Of a stretch of 64,000 nucleotides of DNA, positions 55,821 to 64,000 are shown one piece after another. This DNA comes from Begonia masoniana (Eukaryota > Streptophyta > Magnoliopsida > Cucurbitales > Begoniaceae), in contig CM039509.1 in the NCBI GenBank assembly GCA_022432975.1, positions 16,960,324-17,024,323 of the forward strand. The letters run 5' to 3'. The translations under genes and the position numbers were made by a program. The notes under the pieces are model-generated. The model was given only the letters and a program-made list of their open reading frames with translations. It was not told where the DNA came from and did not search any database. The stretch's first letter is position 1. Every line of letters starts with the position of its first letter.

Positions 55821-58800
55821 CCAAAGAAACTCATGAAGGACGCTCAGCCGCCACCACGTCAGAACAAAGGTTGGCAGCCACGACAGAACAGGGGACCACA
55901 GCAACAACAGCATGGAATGAAGAGGCCCCTCGACCAGAATGATGACCAGGGAAAAGGAAAGAGACCTCTGGCGCCTCTATGCCCTACATGTCAGAGGAAC
56001 CACCCTGGTGAGTGCAAGCTGCTTTCTGGCCGGTGTTTCAGGTGTGATAAGACCGGACACATGGTCAGAGATTGCCCCATGCCGCCAGACCCGAACCGTG
56101 CAAGGGTTGTACCCAGAGTGTATGCGTTGATGGAAGATGAGGGAGCTGTTCAGCATACAGTCATATCAGGTACCATCATGATCTGCGGTTTTGCTGCTTA
56201 TACACTTATTGATACAGGGGCCACACACTCGTTTATATCAACCTTGTTTGTATGCAAACATAGCATAGGACCCTTACCAGCTGAAAGGTTATATAGTGTT
56301 GTGTTGCCATCAGGGAAGTCCCTACATTCAGAGCAGATTGTTAAGGGTGACGTCGTGTCCTTAGGGGATAAGAATCTCTATGCGGAATTAATTGTCATTA
56401 ACATAAAAGGGTATGAAGTGATATTAGGAATGGATTGGTTATTTGGACATCATGCCACGATAAGTTGTCGATCTGGAATAGGTTATTTTAGACCCCCAAA
56501 TGATAACCATTATTCCTTCCAAGCTATTCCTAAAATAAGTAAGATACCAATTATATCCTCACTAGAAATATACCGAATGCTGAGATGTGGTTGTGAGAGC
56601 TACCTGGCTAGTGTAATAGATGATCGGGTGAAGAATAAAATTGAGCTACAGGATATTCCTATAGTCCGAGAGTTTCCCGAGGCATTCTTAGATGATTTAC
56701 CGGGTATACCACCCAATAGAGAGATAGAGTTTGTAATTGACACATACCCCGAGGCATCACCTGTATCTAAGAATCCTTACCGTATGGCACCTGTTGAGTT
56801 GAAAGAATTGAAGGTTCAACTGCAGGAACTGGTTGACAAGGGATTTATTCGCCCCAGCAGTTCTCCTTGGGGTGCACCAGTCTTATTTGTAAGGAAGAAG
56901 GATGGTTCTCTTAGAATGTGCATAGACTATAGGGAACTAAATAAGTTGACAATCAAGAATAGGTACCCCTTACCTAGGATTGATGACTTGTTTGACCAAT
57001 TGCAAGGAGCCAAGGTATTTTCGAAGATAGATCTACGTTCGGGTTACTACCAACTGAAGGTTAAAGAAGGAGATATACCAAAGACAGCCTTCAGAACCCG
57101 CTATGGACATTATGAGTTCTTAGTCATGTCGTTTGGGTTGACAAACGCCCCTGCAGCCTTCATGGATTTAATGAACCGTGTGTTTCGTGAGTATTTAGAT
57201 AAGTTTGTGATTGTATTCATAGATGATATCTTGATATATTCCCGAACTGTGGCTGACCATGAAGAACATTTGAAAGTAGTTTTGACGACATTGAAGGAGC
57301 ATCAACTTTACGCCAAGCTGTCTAAGTGTGAGTTTTGGTTAGATAAGGTTAATTTCCTTGGCCACGTAGTTTCTGCTAATGGCATATCTGTAGACCCGAC
57401 CAAAATTCAGGCAGTAAAGGATTGGCCTCAACCTAAGAATGCCAGCGAAGTCCGCAGCTTCCTTGGATTGGCAGGCTATTACAGAAAGTTCATCAAGGGA
57501 TTTTCTATGATAGCTAAACCCCTGACGAGTTTGACAAAGAAGGACATTAAGTATTCTTGGACTGAAGCCTGTGAAGACAGCTTCCAGACGTTAAAACTGA
57601 AGTTAACAACAGCTCCTGTATTGACCCTCCCAACTGAAGAAGGAAAATTTAGTGTTTACTGTGATGCTTCTAAAGTCGGTTTAGGTTGTGTTTTGATGCA
57701 AGAGGGTAAAGTTATAGCGTATGCTTCTAGGCAGCTAAAGGGTTACGAGCAAAATTACCCCACTCATGACCTAGAATTAGCTGCCGTTGTTTTTGCCTTG
57801 AAGATTTGGAGGCACTATTTATATGGACAGCAATGTGAGGTGTTTTCTGACCATAAAAGTCTAAAGTACCCCTTCACACAGAAGGAATTGAACATGAGAC
57901 AGAGACGTTGGTTGGAGTTTGTCAAGGATTACGACTTTGAAATTAAGTATCACCCCGGGAAAGCTAACTCTGTAGCTGATGCGTTGAGTAGAATGTCAAC
58001 AACAATGCAGCCCGTGGTTTCAACCATGTCTATACCCTTAAGAACAGAAGTTCAGAAATTCGACTTGGAGATAGTTCCAGAGTTATCAGTCTTGCTCGCT
58101 GAATTGACTATTCAACCAACAATTTTGGAAAAGATCAAGGATGCACAGCAGAGGGATTCAGTGGAAAATATCAGCATGATGGATAAGTTGAAGGACACCA
58201 CCTCCGAGTTCAGTCTCTCCAAGGATGGGATCCTGAGGTTTAGAAATCGGTGGTGCATCCCTAATGATGTGGAATTGCGTAAGTTGATCTTGGCTGAGGC
58301 GCACTCCTCTTCCTTTTCTGTACATCCTGGCTGCACCAAGATGTACCGAGACCTGAAGTTACAGTACTGGTGGCCTAACCTAAAAAGGGATGTTGCTAGG
58401 TATGTAGAGTCCTGTTTAGTATGCCAACAAGTCAAGGCCGAGCACCAGCGTCCAGGAGGTACTCTTCAGCCGTTGCCTATTCCCGAGTGGAAGTGGGAAC
58501 ACATAGCTATGGATTTCGTTGTAGGACTACCTAAGACGACAAAAGGACATGATTGTATTTGGGTTGTGGTGGATAGACTGACGAAATCAGCCCATTTCTT
58601 ACCTGTAAGGACCACCTATACGATGGACCAATTTGCTGATCTTTATGTTCAGGAAATTATTAGGTTGCATGGGATCCCAGTATCCATTGTCTCTGACCGT
58701 GATCCCAGGTTTACCTCTCGATTCTGGAAAAGTTTGCAAGGTACATTAGGTACAAAGTTATCTTTCAGCACAGCTTTTCACCCACAGACCGATGGCCAGT

Positions 58801-59549
58801 CAGAAAGGACGATTCAAATACTCGAAGATATGTTGAGAGCATGTGTACTTGACTTTCAGACAACTTGGAGCAGACAATTACCTCTGGTTGAGTTTTCCTA
58901 CAATAACAGTTATCAGTCCACTATCGGTATGGCACCTTATGAAGCACTGTATGGAAGGAAATGTAGGTCACCCCTTTACTGGGACGAGGTTGGTGAAACA
59001 AAACTTCTTGGACCTGATATTTTGCAGCAAATGTCAGATAAGATTGCAACTATTCGGAAAAGAATGATGACTGCACAAAGCCGGCAGAAGTGTTATGCAG
59101 ATCAAAGGAGAAGGGAACTCGAGTTTTCAGTAGGAGACGAGGTATTCTTAAAGGTGTCACCATTTAAAGGAGTCTTAAGATTTGGCAAGAAGGGAAAACT
59201 TAACCCGAGATTTATTGGACCCTTCCCTGTCTTGACAAAAGTTGGAAGTACAGCTTACAGACTGCAACTGCCTCCATCATTGGATAAAGTTCATAATGTC
59301 TTCCATGTGTCAATGTTAAGAAAGTGCATGCGTGATCCGATGCAGGTCATCCAGCCATCGGATATTGGTTTAGAACCGACACTGGAGTATGAGGAGAAAC
59401 CGATACAGATATTGGAATATGCAGTCAAGACTCTGAGAAACAAAGAGATCCCATTGGTGAAAGTTTTATGGACAAATCACGGCATTGAAGAAGCCACATG
59501 GGAAAGGCAGCAGGAGATGTTGGACAAATATCCTAAGTTATTTGCTTGA
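55821..59549 (+). CDS. pol: A Gag C-terminus and Pol (PR, RT, RNase H, IN, chromodomain)
   Basis: Open from the TAG to the stop at 59547-59549; the first ATG is at 55833 (1238 codons). From that ATG: basic linker; zinc knuckle [14 protein letters not shown] (about residue 68); protease [10 protein letters not shown] (Asp about 127); RT with [45 protein letters not shown] and FIDDILIYS (about 462-470); RNase H with [14 protein letters not shown] (about 610); [14 protein letters not shown]; integrase HHCC, with HPGCTKMY (about 830) to CLVCQQ, and core [10 protein letters not shown] (about 893), [33 protein letters not shown]; chromodomain-like tail ending [20 protein letters not shown]. All catalytic residues I can check are present. 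It copies element RNA to DNA and integrates it. Expression depends on passing the upstream TAG. Confidence 0.95.
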   Translation, partial: PKKLMKDAQPPPRQNKGWQPRQNRGPQQQQHGMKRPLDQNDDQGKGKRPLAPLCPTCQRNHPGECKLLSGRCFRCDKTGHMVRDCPMPPDPNRARVVPRVYALMEDEGAVQHTVISGTIMICGFAAYTLIDTGATHSFISTLFVCKHSIGPLPAERLYSVVLPSGKSLHSEQIVKGDVVSLGDKNLYAELIVINIKGYEVILGMDWLFGHHATISCRSGIGYFRPPNDNHYSFQAIPKISKIPIISSLEIYRMLRCGCESYLASVIDDRVKNKIELQDIPIVREFPEAFLDDLPGIPPNREIEFVIDTYPEASPVSKNPYRMAPVELKELKVQLQELVDKGFIRPSSSPWGAPVLFVRKKDGSLRMCIDYRELNKLTIKNRYPLPRIDDLFDQLQGAKVFSKIDLRSGYYQLKVKEGDIPKTAFRTRYGHYEFLVMSFGLTNAPAAFMDLMNRVFREYLDKFVIVFIDDILIYSRTVADHEEHLKVVLTTLKEHQLYAKLSKCEFWLDKVNFLGHVVSANGISVDPTKIQAVKDWPQPKNASEVRSFLGLAGYYRKFIKGFSMIAKPLTSLTKKDIKYSWTEACEDSFQTLKLKLTTAPVLTLPTEEGKFSVYCDASKVGLGCVLMQEGKVIAYASRQLKGYEQNYPTHDLELAAVVFALKIWRHYLYGQQCEVFSDHKSLKYPFTQKELNMRQRRWLEFVKDYDFEIKYHPGKANSVADALSRMSTTMQPVVSTMSIPLRTEVQKFDLEIVPELSVLLAELTIQPTILEKIKDAQQRDSVENISMMDKLKDTTSEFSLSKDGILRFRNRWCIPNDVELRKLILAEAHSSSFSVHPGCTKMYRDLKLQYWWPNLKRDVARYVESCLVCQQVKAEHQRPGGTLQPLPIPEWKWEHIAMDFVVGLPKTTKGHDCIWVVVDRLTKSAHFLPVRTTYTMDQFADLYVQEIIRLHGIPVSIVSDRDPRFTSRFWKSLQGTLGTKLSFSTAFHPQTDGQSERTIQILEDMLRACVLDFQTTWSRQLPLVEFSYNNSYQSTIGMAPYEALYGRKCRSPLYWDEVGETKLLGPDILQQMSDKIATIRKRMMTAQSRQKCYADQRRRELEFSVGDEVFLKVSPFKGVLRFGKKGKLNPRFIGPFPVLTKVGSTAYRLQLPPSLDKVHNVFHVSMLRKCMRDPMQVIQPSDIGLEPTLEYEEKPIQILEYAVKTLRNKEIPLVKVLWTNHGIEEATWERQQEMLDKYPKLFA

Positions 59550-59551
59550 AC

Positions 59552-59571
59552 AATTTTCGAGGACGAAAATT
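59552..59571 (+). other. Inverted repeat after A pol
   Basis: AATTTTCGAGGACGAAAATT, identical to E1. Confidence 0.7.
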
Positions 59572-59577
59572 TTGTTT

Positions 59578-59590
59578 AAGGAGGGGTGGA
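59578..59590 (+). other. A polypurine tract
   Basis: AAGGAGGGGTGGA abutting TGTAACACCC. Confidence 0.9.
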
Positions 59591-62118
59591 TGTAACACCC
59601 GACATTTCGGCCAGGTGATTTTCTGACAATTTTCATTGTCACCCTCTTATTTAACCCTTATGATTTAAAATTTAATGTTAAGACAAATTTATTACAAGTT
59701 GAGTAAAACTAGGTTGGGTGGCAGTTTTGTAATTAAAATCGATGGATTTAGTATAAATAGGAAATGGAAACCTTAAACCTCACTTTATTACCACTGTAGC
59801 CGACATTCCCTCTCGGCGATTTCTTTTCTCCCAAGTTCTTGCTCTCGGCTACCAGAACTTCCCTTTACCGGCGGCTGGTTCGAGCTTGCTCTTCTCTGCA
59901 AATCCACACCCGAGGTATGAAATGGACAATGTAGTCATTCATTAGTAAATAGAGCTCTGTTTTCAGCTCGGCACTGAGTTCGGATTTTAGCAGTGGCCGA
60001 GTAGTTTATGACCTTTTAAAATCTGGGAGTAGAAATGTCATCCCGAATCGATTCTGAACATTTCAAAGTAACCAACTCGGATTTAATCAATGGTAAAACC
60101 TGTCCACCTAGTTTCGGATTTCAGGCTACAGTGTGTCAAACAGAGGAATCGGAATGACTTTAGCTATTAGATCCTAGGATGGTTTATGATTAGGACTATT
60201 AGGACTTTGTTTTAACTACTGTAATGTACATGTTTTAGGTTAAGGAGTTTAAAGGAAAGAAGCTCAGATTGCTAAGGAATCCAGGTAAGTGAATGTGTTA
60301 AGATTTCCGGCCACTAGGGCCCTACACCGCAAGGGTATTAGGAAATCACTGAAATGTTAACTTGTTGACTATGATTTGTTATTTCCACGACATGAAGAAG
60401 TTGTGTAAGTAAATGTAAAGTTACAGGATGTTCTACTTGTCCTTATGGTATGACTTTTCTCTGTGAACCTCATGTCTATGCATTATGCCCACATTTATGA
60501 TTAAGTAGAGAACATGAAAAGTAAATGTAACCATGATTAAGTGCAGAATGGGGAAAAGACTATGCTATGTATGACTCGCGAATTCTCCCACTGGTGGAGG
60601 CCGAGTAATGATATGTATGACTCGCGAAATCTCCCACTGGTGGAGGCCGAGTAATGATATGTAGTAATGATATGTATGGCTCGCGAATTTCCCACTGGGG
60701 AGGCCGAGTGATGTATCATGGTTGCCGCGATAGGCAAATGATTATGTATGACTGCCGCGATAGGCAAATGACTATGTACCCCTGTCTTCCTCCCTCGTTC
60801 CCTGCCTTAATACATGTTATGTAAAAGATAAAGATGAACACGAATGATGAATGGTTTATGAACTTATGTCTCTTTAAATTGTGTACTCATGTATATCTGA
60901 CAGCATGCATTCCTTACTAAGCTTTAGGCTTATAGTTAAACCTTATGGTGTAGGTGAAGAAGGTTCAGGTGAGGATGTTATGTTCAAAGAGGATGCTTAA
61001 GGCTGGTTGCTGGAGGATGTTCAAGGTGACAGTGTGGGACTGGAGAGGCGACTTATGACCCCTGGTTAAGACCCTTATGTTACAGTATGTTAAAGGACAT
61101 GGTAGCTTAAGTAGGATGAGATTATTTTAAAACGTTGAGCTTTGAAACTGTCTAGTGGAATCATTGAGTCAGGGAATGATTATATAGATTTATAAATGAT
61201 CTGTTGCTTAAGTCTTCCGCTATATGCATTTTGAATGAGTTGTGTATTCTTTCTGTTGGGAGGAGTCATTTGATGATTTAGTGTTCTCTACCGTAAGACG
61301 GAAGCCGGATGAGGCAATCTTCCGGCTGACGTCATCGACAGATGCCGAGAGTTAATTGTTTGTTGGTTTAGTCTTCCGACTGACGTCATCGGCAGATGCC
61401 GAAGGGTAGTTATTTGTTGGTTTAGTCTTCCGGCTGACGTCATCGGCAGATGCCGAAGGGTAGTTGTTTGTTGGTTTAGTCTTCCGGCTGACGTCATCGG
61501 CAGATGCCAAAGGATAGTTGTATGATGGTTTAGTCTTCCGAATGACGTCACCAGAAGATGTAAAATATGTTTTGTCGTTTAGTCACCGGAAGATGTAAAA
61601 TATGTTTTGTCGTTTAGCGACCGGAAGATGTCAAATGTGTTTTGTCGACTAGCGACCGGATGATGTTTTAATTTAGCACGCGAGACCCACGTGCCCACTG
61701 AAAGATGTCTCCTTTTAGGCGATGTTAAGCGAGTCACGCGTAATGCACGTGATGACCGGACGACTAAATTTCTGAGGGTTGTTAACGCATGCAACCCATG
61801 CAAACCCGAGTGGTATTAAGTTAAGAGAATTGAGGGCACCTCCTCTTTTCCCGAAATTGTCAAGAAGCCAATGACCGGGTCTAGTCGCTCGACTCTGTGA
61901 AGGTTGAGCCGACGAGGCGTGGGAAGTCGGGCACGAGAGGGTTCGTCTTCCTTAATGGTTCTGCGTTTCTATTACCATTTTTTTTTTAATAAAAAGGGTA
62001 TATGTAAAATGTGAAAGTCTGTTGAGAGATAGTAAGTGAATGTAATAATAGTAAAAGTCAAGCAAACGATTATTGAAAGAATATGAACACGTGACGGCTC
62101 CTGGCCGGGGTCGTTACA
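59591..62118 (+). repeat. A 3' LTR (2528 bp)
   Basis: Differs from the 5' LTR by a handful of substitutions, a short GTAGTAATGATAT duplication near 60662, loss of seven bases near 61378 and T-run length near 61977. TATA box at 59752-59759. Confidence 0.95.
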
Positions 62119-62123
62119 GTAAT
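62119..62123. repeat. TSD GTAAT of A, right copy
   Basis: Matches 52437-52441. Confidence 0.92.
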
Positions 62124-63821
62124 GTGGAATGTTTTAGGTGAAGAAGGTCCGAGGAGAAGTGCCCAAATTTGCTAAGGAAACCAGGTAAGTGAGTGAGTAG
62201 GATTCCCGGCTATTAGGGCCCTACATCACAAGGGCACTAAGTTAAAGTTGATTATGATGTCCGAAAGCTGTTTGTGTTATTGTCTGTATGGTTATGATAT
62301 GTGAGTTAGCAACATGATTTATTGTTGAATGATTGATCCGTCCTTTTAGTTCGATGAAATAAGAGTACTCATACTCATGCTTCACGATTGTTTCCTTTTC
62401 AAGTATAGGAAAATATTTTAAGAGCATGTTTTCCTTCACGATCAAGATATGAAGATGAAACTTATGTAACAAGGATTAAGAGAGGGTTGGGGGCGGTTTG
62501 GCGTATGTCACTGTCCAAAAGAAGGACAATGAATACGGCCCGCAAGGAATTATGTACACTTTCACTGTCAACCCCCTTTTCGGCACAAATCCTCCCTTAA
62601 TCCACAAGATGTAAACGATGAACAAGAACATGAACAAGAATATGAACAAGGATATGATGAGAAATGATTATGAAAATGTGTTCATTTCAACTGTGCACTC
62701 ATGCATACATGTTAGTATTGCACTCCTTACTAAGCATCAGGCTTATAGTTTAAACCTTATGATGTAGGTGACGAATTATCAGGTGAGGATTTCAAACCCA
62801 ATGAAGATGTCTAGGACTGGTTGCTAGATGGTGCTCAGGGTGACAGTTTGTGGCTGGAAGGCGATTTCGACCCGTGGTTAATACTTTTATGATGTTAGTA
62901 AGAATTATGAATACTGAGGTCTAAATAGGATGGGTTTTTCTTAAAACGATGGATTTTTGGAATTTGTCTGACTGAATTTTCTTAATTTAAGAATGATCAT
63001 GAAATGATAGAATGATCTATTTTATTTAAGTCTTCCGCTACACGTATTTTGGATGAGTCTATGGATTATATTGTGCAAGTTTACGTCAGTCATGTTAAAG
63101 TCTATAAAAGTTAGGATGTCTTATATCAGTAGATGTTGTTTATTACTTTTGGTAGTTCACCGGTAGAAGTCTTCTATCGGGTGATGTTCAATGAGTCACG
63201 TGGGATGCACATGTCAATCGATAGATGTAGATTTTTCACTATCGGTAGAAGTGAGTATTATGTCCTGTCGTTTTGTGATCGGTAGATGCTGTTTATTTCT
63301 ATAGGTAGATGTTGTTTATTACTTTCGGTAGTTCACCGGTAGAAGTCTTCTGTCGGGTAATGTTTAATGAGTCACGTGAGATGCACATGTCAATCGGAAG
63401 ATGTAGATTTTTCACTATCGGTAGAAGTGGGTATTAGGTTTTGTCGTTTTGCGATCGGTAGAAGTGGCTATATTTAATGAGTCACGTGGGATGCACATGA
63501 AAATTGGTACATGTTGTTGTTTATTACTATCGGTAGAAGTGGGAATTATGTTTTGTCGTTTTGTGATTGGCAGATGCGAGAAGAAAATTTTATCGTTTGC
63601 GATTGGTAGAAGTTCTTTGATTTTCAATTCCCTCATCCAAATGTTTTAACATTCTTTCTTTTGTTAATGTTACTTACTTAATGAGATTTCCGTTGAATGG
63701 TCGATGATTTAAAGATAAAATTTTTATTATTGAGAGTAATGTCAAAATTTTTCGTAAAATTTCTTAGTCCAGTCCTATGTCATGCGTAACAAATTGGGTT
63801 TGAAAGACTCGTAGTGTTACA
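62124..63821 (+). repeat. D 5' LTR, part 2
   Basis: Resumes with GTGGAATGTTTTAGGTGAAG. It has donor-like CAGGTAAGTGAG near 62186, the TTATGATGTAGGTGACG block near 62758, and diverged repeats with ATCGGTAGAAG (63140-63610) but no TGACGTCA. Ends GTGTTACA. Total D LTR length is about 2292 bp, close to E1. Confidence 0.9.
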
Positions 63822-63825
63822 ATTA

Positions 63826-63837
63826 CGGTATCAAAGC
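63826..63837 (+). other. D primer-binding site
   Basis: CGGTATCAAAGC, two mismatches to the canonical site, four bases after the LTR. Confidence 0.85.
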
Positions 63838-63911
63838 AAAACCTGGTTCTAAAATCGATTCTGCAGACTGCCTTCCAGCACATATTGTCACATGAGCACA
63901 CTCCAACAACT

Positions 63912-63973
63912 GTAAGTGTCTATGATTTTAGTAATGTCATTACGTTAAGATGTGTTTATGATTATTTGTTTAG
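63912..63973 (+). other. Putative 62-nt leader intron in D
   Basis: CAACT|GTAAGT at 63912 and TTGTTTAG at 63973, ten bases before the gag ATG. Confidence 0.4.
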
Positions 63974-63982
63974 GAATCTCAA

Positions 63983-64000
63983 ATGGTAAGAGGTCAACAA
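63983..64000 (+). CDS. gag: D gag, first codons only
   Basis: ATG then MVRGQQ, identical to the A gag start. The window ends here. Confidence 0.75.

Larger units (their letters stand above)
52442..62118 (+). mobile_element. A: young, nearly complete Ty3/Gypsy chromodomain retrotransposon (9.7 kb)
   Basis: Complete structure: LTR 52442-54965, primer site, gag-pol 55128-59549, polypurine tract, LTR 59591-62118, TSD GTAAT. The LTRs are 2524 and 2528 bp and differ at roughly 18 places by hand count, so the insertion is recent. One TAG in gag is the only lesion seen in 4.4 kb of coding sequence. Domain order PR-RT-RNaseH-IN with a chromodomain-like tail places it with Del/Tekay-type chromoviruses. 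Confidence 0.95.

Noticed and set aside
59550..59590. An env-like third gene after pol
   Set aside because: Only 41 bp separate the pol stop from the 3' LTR, so there is no room.
52442..62118. Endogenous pararetrovirus
   Set aside because: LTRs, TSD, integrase and a chromodomain tail are present, which fit Ty3/Gypsy and not a caulimovirus.

Overview
The window is a dense nest of plant LTR retrotransposons. I see no host gene, tRNA gene or stand-alone rRNA gene. The Ty3/Gypsy gag-pol genes with a C-terminal chromodomain-like tail, the tRNA-iMet primer sites (TGGTATCARAGC), the LTRs of about 1.5-2.8 kb, the 5-bp target-site duplications (TSDs) and a Cassandra element with a 5S-like domain all point to a flowering plant, in repeat-rich and probably pericentromeric DNA. 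The species cannot be named from this.

Elements, labelled here for reference. E1 (1-3593, +) is the 3' end of a chromodomain Gypsy element: integrase, chromodomain and one LTR. It sits in a truncated B-like LTR (3594-4739). F1 (4740-22071, -) is a broken copy of a different Gypsy lineage. It is interrupted by a solo LTR of its own family (5234-6768, TSD GTATC), by the non-autonomous element G (7581-15889, TSD CATGC), and by the solo LTR H inside its 5' LTR (18836-21599, TSD ATGGT). F2 (22072-23561, -) is a gag/protease remnant of the F family. C (23562 to at least 51847, -) is a decayed gag-pol element. Its pol carries the non-autonomous element B (26288-45511, TSD CGATG). Its 5' LTR carries a complete Cassandra TRIM (50335-51159, TSD CGATC) and then element D (from 51848, +). 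D's LTR in turn carries the young, nearly complete element A (52442-62118, +, TSD GTAAT). D resumes at 62124 and runs off the window at the start of its gag.

A is the only element with an almost open gag-pol: one in-frame TAG, LTRs about 0.7% different by hand count, intact protease, RT, RNase H and integrase motifs. E1, A and D belong to one family. G and B have full LTRs, primer sites and polypurine tracts (PPTs) but no pol, so they would need proteins from relatives such as A or C. Every gag-pol junction, LTR and TSD seen here is explained by successive insertions, solo-LTR formation and decay.

B looks like four LTRs separated by three non-coding internals, with a noisy copy of C's flank (29939-30985) inside it. 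The outer LTRs are both 2727 bp and share a TSD. The middle copies carry frequent single-base indels and an A/C run (31921-32068). An assembly artefact from unpolished long reads is more likely than a real tandem array, and 29.9-42.8 kb should be treated as low quality.

Across families the LTRs share an architecture: TATA box 150-270 bp from the LTR start in A, E1, D and B, CT-rich leader, splice-donor-like sites, a conserved GGTGTAGGTGA block, then family-specific arrays of palindromic motifs. Between primer site and gag there is a conserved GTAAGT...AG pair.
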